Positions 60,820 through 64,000 of a DNA stretch of 64,000 nt are shown here, one piece after another. The stretch comes from Flavobacteriales bacterium. Its GTDB lineage: Bacteria; Bacteroidota; Bacteroidia; CAIKAF01. The notes below the pieces were generated by a model, which saw only the letters and a list, made by a program, of their open reading frames with translations, did no database searches and was not told where the DNA came from. Within the stretch, counting starts at the first letter, position 1. Every line of letters begins with the position of its first letter. The stretch lies in NCBI GenBank assembly GCA_025451235.1, contig JANWKT010000008.1, forward strand, positions 248,001 to 312,000, in the 5' to 3' direction. A program made the translations under genes and the position numbers.

Positions 60820-61626
60820 TTATTTTAATGGAGAGTCGGTTTCCTTCGCCAGGTGAGCATATACCTTTTTATCCAACCAACGTGAAAAGAACTTATTCAT
60901 AAAATAGGTAAGTTTACCCTGAGAGGTAAGGATCAATGTTCTTTTCCTTTTTTCAATGGCCTTGATCAATGCTTCAGCTACTTCTTCGGGTTGCATCATT
61001 TTGGCTTCATCCCGCGGCGATTCACCTTGTACTTTTCCATCTTTGGCCAAAGCAGTATTCCTTATATTACTTGCAGTAAAGCCTGGGCAGCAGATCAATA
61101 CGTGCAAACCGGTCTTTAAATTTTCAATTCTCAGCGCTTCTAAAAAACCATTCATGGCAAATTTGGAAGCAGAATAACCTGATCTTGCCGGTAAGCCTTT
61201 AATACCCGCAATGGAAGAAATCCCTACAATGGTGCCTTTGCTTTTTAAAAGGGGTTGAATGGCATACCTGGTGCAATAAACGGTTCCCCAGAAATTAGTA
61301 TCCATGAGTTTTCTAAGTACATCCAAATCCAATTCATTGAACAATGCCCGCATGGATATACCGGCATTGTTGATGAGAATATCGATTTTGCCGAATCTGT
61401 TCAGGGTTTCATTGATCAGTCTAACACAATCATTTTCCAGGCTAACATCTGCTTGTATAGCCAGTATATCGGGAGTAAATGCTTTCAGTTCTTGTTCTGC
61501 TTGCTGGAGGGTTTCGGCATTCCTGCCTGAGATAACAACGCTGGAGCCACGTTTGGCGAAGGCCAGGGCAATGGCTTTTCCAATACCACTGGTTCCACCT
61601 GTAATAATTACTACCTTGTTTTTCAT
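60820..61626 (-). CDS. Short-chain dehydrogenase/reductase
   Basis: A 268-residue SDR oxidoreductase. Cofactor-binding TGGTSGIGKA with the Arg of SGRN nearby suggests NADPH, the structural NNAGIS motif and catalytic Ser in GISSIAG with YSASK are intact. The C-terminal extension (KRTLILTSQGKLTYFMNKFFSRWLDKKVY) matches the membrane-associated DHRS7-like SDR group, which have a hydrophobic or amphipathic tail. Substrate unknown, possibly a lipid. Divergent from the GNAT-like gene. Confidence 0.88.
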   Translation of the reverse strand: MKNKVVIITGGTSGIGKAIALAFAKRGSSVVISGRNAETLQQAEQELKAFTPDILAIQADVSLENDCVRLINETLNRFGKIDILINNAGISMRALFNELDLDVLRKLMDTNFWGTVYCTRYAIQPLLKSKGTIVGISSIAGIKGLPARSGYSASKFAMNGFLEALRIENLKTGLHVLICCPGFTASNIRNTALAKDGKVQGESPRDEAKMMQPEEVAEALIKAIEKRKRTLILTSQGKLTYFMNKFFSRWLDKKVYAHLAKETDSPLK

Positions 61627-61664
61627 TTATGAATACAAAAATGCTAATAAAAAGCCAATAATAT

Positions 61665-61672
61665 TAATTTTG
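61665..61672 (+). promoter_or_regulatory. Predicted -7 box before the GNAT-like gene
   Basis: TAATTTTG matches TAnnTTTG, 19 bases before the ATG at 61692. Confidence 0.5.
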
Positions 61673-61691
61673 TGTATCAATAAAACGATCT

Positions 61692-62930
61692 ATGGAAATC
61701 ATTGAGGTAAAGGATAAAGCGGAGATCAAGGCGTTTCATCGGGTTCCCTTTCTCATTTATAAAGATTTTAAAAACTGGATACCTCATTTAAAGCAGGATA
61801 TAGAAAAGGTTTTTGACCCCAAAAAAAATAAAGCATTCAGGGGGGGGGAAGCTAAACGTTGGATCCTCAAAAATGAGAAAGGAGAACTCATCGGCAGAAT
61901 TGCAGCGTTTATTGATCCTAAATATTATAAATCATTCAAGCAACCTACCGGGGGCATCGGTTTTTTTGAAAGTATCAATAACAGGGAGGCAGCTTTTCTA
62001 TTATTAGGCACTGCCAAAAGATATTTACTTACCAAAGGTATGAAAGCCATTGATGGGCCGATTAATTTCGGGGAGAAAAATGAATATTGGGGATTGCTGG
62101 TACAAAATTTTGACTATCCACCCACCTATCAGGTCAACTTTAATCCACCTTATTACCAGACCTTTTTTGAGGAGTTTGGGTTCAAAGTTTATTACGAGCA
62201 ATACTTGTTTTGGAGAGACCTGAAGAGGGATGCCGATGAAGTTTTTCAAAGAAAAGCTGCTGTGTTATGGAAAGACCCCAAATTCAAAGTAACCAACGTA
62301 AAAGGTTATTCAGATGAACAATTGGCCGAATATTTTCTTGCAGTATATAACGATGCATGGGGAAAACATGAAGGATTCAAATCCATGAAATATGACCAAG
62401 CATTAAAGATCATGAAGGCCATTAAGCCGGTGAAGGATGTGAGGATCACTCTTTTTGCATTTTACGATAATAAACCTATTGCCTTTTATATCAATCTCCC
62501 TGAATTGAATCAGATCTTTAAACATGTAAATGGAAACTTGAATCTCTGGGGCAAATTAAAATTCCTTTTCTACAAGAAGTTTGTAGGAAGTACCACCATG
62601 TATGGGGTGGTATTTGGTGTAATACCCGAGTACCAAGGCCATGGAGTAGAAGGGGCCATGTTAAAGTTCGGAGGGATCAACATCATCGGACATACTCCCT
62701 ATCAGGATACCATTATTACATGGATTGGTGATTTTAATGTAAAAATGCTGAAGATCTGTAAAAATCTCAACGCTTCGTTGCTTCGAAAATTATTTACCTA
62801 CCGGTTGATCATGGATGAAAACATTCCGTTTGAGAGGGCCCCCTTTATAAGTGGAACAAAAGAAGATGTGGATGAGATCATCAACGGACTTATGCCACTG
62901 GAGGAGAATATGAAGAAGTACGGGAAGTAA
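61692..62930 (+). CDS. GNAT-like acyltransferase-fold protein with a poly-G tract
   Basis: A 412-residue cytoplasmic protein with two GNAT-like halves (about 1-170 and 200-380). N-terminal EIKAFHRVPFLIYKDFKNWIPHLKQD and GELIGRIAAFID, middle GPINFGEKNEYWGLL, and C-terminal GVIPEYQGHGVEGAML, which resembles the acyl-CoA-binding Q/RxxGxG/A loop. Such proteins are widespread in Bacteroidota without assigned function. Codons 51-53 lie in a nine-G run (61840-61848), preceded by an eight-A run; slippage there would truncate the protein, making phase variation possible. Confidence 0.8.
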   Translation: MEIIEVKDKAEIKAFHRVPFLIYKDFKNWIPHLKQDIEKVFDPKKNKAFRGGEAKRWILKNEKGELIGRIAAFIDPKYYKSFKQPTGGIGFFESINNREAAFLLLGTAKRYLLTKGMKAIDGPINFGEKNEYWGLLVQNFDYPPTYQVNFNPPYYQTFFEEFGFKVYYEQYLFWRDLKRDADEVFQRKAAVLWKDPKFKVTNVKGYSDEQLAEYFLAVYNDAWGKHEGFKSMKYDQALKIMKAIKPVKDVRITLFAFYDNKPIAFYINLPELNQIFKHVNGNLNLWGKLKFLFYKKFVGSTTMYGVVFGVIPEYQGHGVEGAMLKFGGINIIGHTPYQDTIITWIGDFNVKMLKICKNLNASLLRKLFTYRLIMDENIPFERAPFISGTKEDVDEIINGLMPLEENMKKYGK

Positions 62931-62935
62931 AATAA

Positions 62936-64000
62936 TTATTTTTTTACCATTTGCATCAATACTTCCAGGTAGGCTTTTTTATTGGCATCGATAGAAAATT
63001 CCTTTTCAATTTTCTCTCTTCCTTTTTTCCCTATCTTTTCTCGTAACGAAGGTGATTCAATGAGTTGAGAAAGGGCTTGGGTCCACTCCTCTTTCGTTTT
63101 TACCAGCATGCCTGATTCTTCATGATCTATCACCCTGAAATTGGCACCTAATGCGGTTGCAACAGTGGGTATGCCGAGTGCCATATATTGGATGGCCTTT
63201 AAACCGCTTTTACCTAATACCCATTCTTCATCAGGTAAAGGATATAACCCAATATCAAATTGCTGAAGTGTTTTTAATTCCACTTCTTCACTCCAGGCAA
63301 TGGCCTCTATATTTAATCCTTCTATATGGATATGGGGATCTCCCATGAGGAGTACCTTGATCGGGTATTTCTTTGACAGGTCCACCAATACCTCTTCTAA
63401 CAAGTAAAAGTATTTGGAGGTGGTAATACTTCCGCTCCATCCAAGGATGATGGGTTCACCATTGCTATAGGTGTTTACTGGTGTATATTTTTTTGTATCC
63501 ACAGTTGATGAAATATCCGTGGTATAAGGATTGTATTTTTTTACAAATTCATCTAAATAGGGGGTACACGTAATCACATGATCTGCTTTTCGCATCAGGT
63601 AAATGGGTTTCTTTCTGCTCTTGAATAATCCCACTGCTTTGTTTGCTTTACTTTTGTTCTCCCTTAAGTAAACAAGATCGTCAATATCATACACGATCTT
63701 TTTTCCTATCATGCAATAAATCCACTCATACAGGGGAATGAAGAACGGAGTTACCCAGAGATGGATATAAACAATATCGTATTTTCTCAATGAAAATATA
63801 AGCCAGAATCTTTTCCAATAACCAATCATTGTTTGGATGAACTTGGTAAAGAAATATCCTTTCTTATAAACGATGGACCAAAGTTTTTTGGTAACAAAGG
63901 GTTTTATGTCTACCTGGAGGCCCGCTTCTTCAAATGCTTCGAAATATTGCTCATATTTAAGTCGCTGACTGGGAGCCACACCCACAGGATAGGGGCAAAT
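62936..64000 (-). CDS. Glycosyltransferase family 4 (5' partial)
   Basis: At least 355 residues of a GT4-type (GT-B fold) sugar transferase. Codons beyond the first in-frame GTG read ICPYPVGVAPSQRLKYEQYFE, the common N-terminal pattern of this group, so the gene continues past the right edge and the GTG is internal. The C-terminal half has ILGWSGSITTSKY, LMGDPHIH, DIGLYPLPDEEWVLGKSGLKAIQYMALGIPTVAT, where the E/KxGxKxxxYMAxGxP motif binds the nucleotide sugar. It probably builds cell-surface polysaccharide or lipid-linked glycans; donor and acceptor unknown. Confidence 0.9.
   Translation of the reverse strand: MCPYPVGVAPSQRLKYEQYFEAFEEAGLQVDIKPFVTKKLWSIVYKKGYFFTKFIQTMIGYWKRFWLIFSLRKYDIVYIHLWVTPFFIPLYEWIYCMIGKKIVYDIDDLVYLRENKSKANKAVGLFKSRKKPIYLMRKADHVITCTPYLDEFVKKYNPYTTDISSTVDTKKYTPVNTYSNGEPIILGWSGSITTSKYFYLLEEVLVDLSKKYPIKVLLMGDPHIHIEGLNIEAIAWSEEVELKTLQQFDIGLYPLPDEEWVLGKSGLKAIQYMALGIPTVATALGANFRVIDHEESGMLVKTKEEWTQALSQLIESPSLREKIGKKGREKIEKEFSIDANKKAYLEVLMQMVKK

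Overview
The window looks like a chromosomal segment of an uncultivated member of the Bacteroidota, probably of the Chitinophagales/Sphingobacteriales/Flavobacteriales breadth. Evidence: AT-rich DNA, many -7 boxes of the Bacteroidota form TAnnTTTG, five secreted proteins with C-terminal type IX secretion (T9SS) sorting domains, a PorP/SprF-family protein, a TonB-dependent receptor with an N-terminal carboxypeptidase-regulatory-like domain, and DUF1573, DUF2911 and DUF3494 proteins. I see no plasmid, phage, insertion-sequence or CRISPR hallmark. Both ends cut through genes (a GH73/LysM hydrolase on the left, a family-4 glycosyltransferase on the right).

Layout. 1-4.6 kb: cell-wall hydrolase, an orphan TssD/Hcp-like protein, two thioredoxin-fold proteins, DUF1573, DUF2306. 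4.7-17 kb: three T9SS cargo proteins (PKD protein, a secreted deiminase resembling peptidylarginine deiminase, a seven-repeat propeller) interleaved with histidine catabolism (FTCD), a membrane patatin and a 2-hydroxyacid dehydrogenase. 17-19.7 kb: PD40 lipoprotein, a GC-rich structured intergenic element, fatty acid hydroxylase. 19.8-25.5 kb: eight consecutive minus-strand genes; seven share an unnamed four-cysteine N-terminal domain, one membrane segment and a periplasmic transthyretin-like domain. Two of them carry the same 21-bp palindromic insertion in frame. 25.6-35.5 kb: DUF2911, TonB receptor, universal stress protein, and housekeeping genes (dtd, MazG-like, rimK-like, SDR, trmB, desaturase).

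35.5-57 kb is a signalling and surface-protein block. It holds a 1465-residue adhesin with a type B sorting domain followed by a receiver-only response regulator, PorP/SprF, a T9SS-sorted ice-binding-like protein, a six-gene minus-strand phosphorelay operon (LuxR-type regulator, receiver, PAS kinase, Rcp1-like receiver, large hybrid kinase, receiver), and a second operon (small conserved protein, polytopic membrane protein, HisKA_3 kinase, LuxR-type regulator). Several promoter regions in this block carry related copies of a motif close to ACTACGTAnnTACCGAACC, often repeated at whole helical turns. My inference is that one or both LuxR-type regulators bind it and coordinate surface-protein export. 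This region and the four-cysteine array are the two best candidates for undescribed biology.

57-64 kb: tRNA-Lys, a BNR-repeat protein, a TPR lipoprotein, recX, a lectin-fold protein, an SDR, a GNAT-like protein with a nine-G tract, and the partial glycosyltransferase. All family assignments are from reading the sequence; no database search was run.
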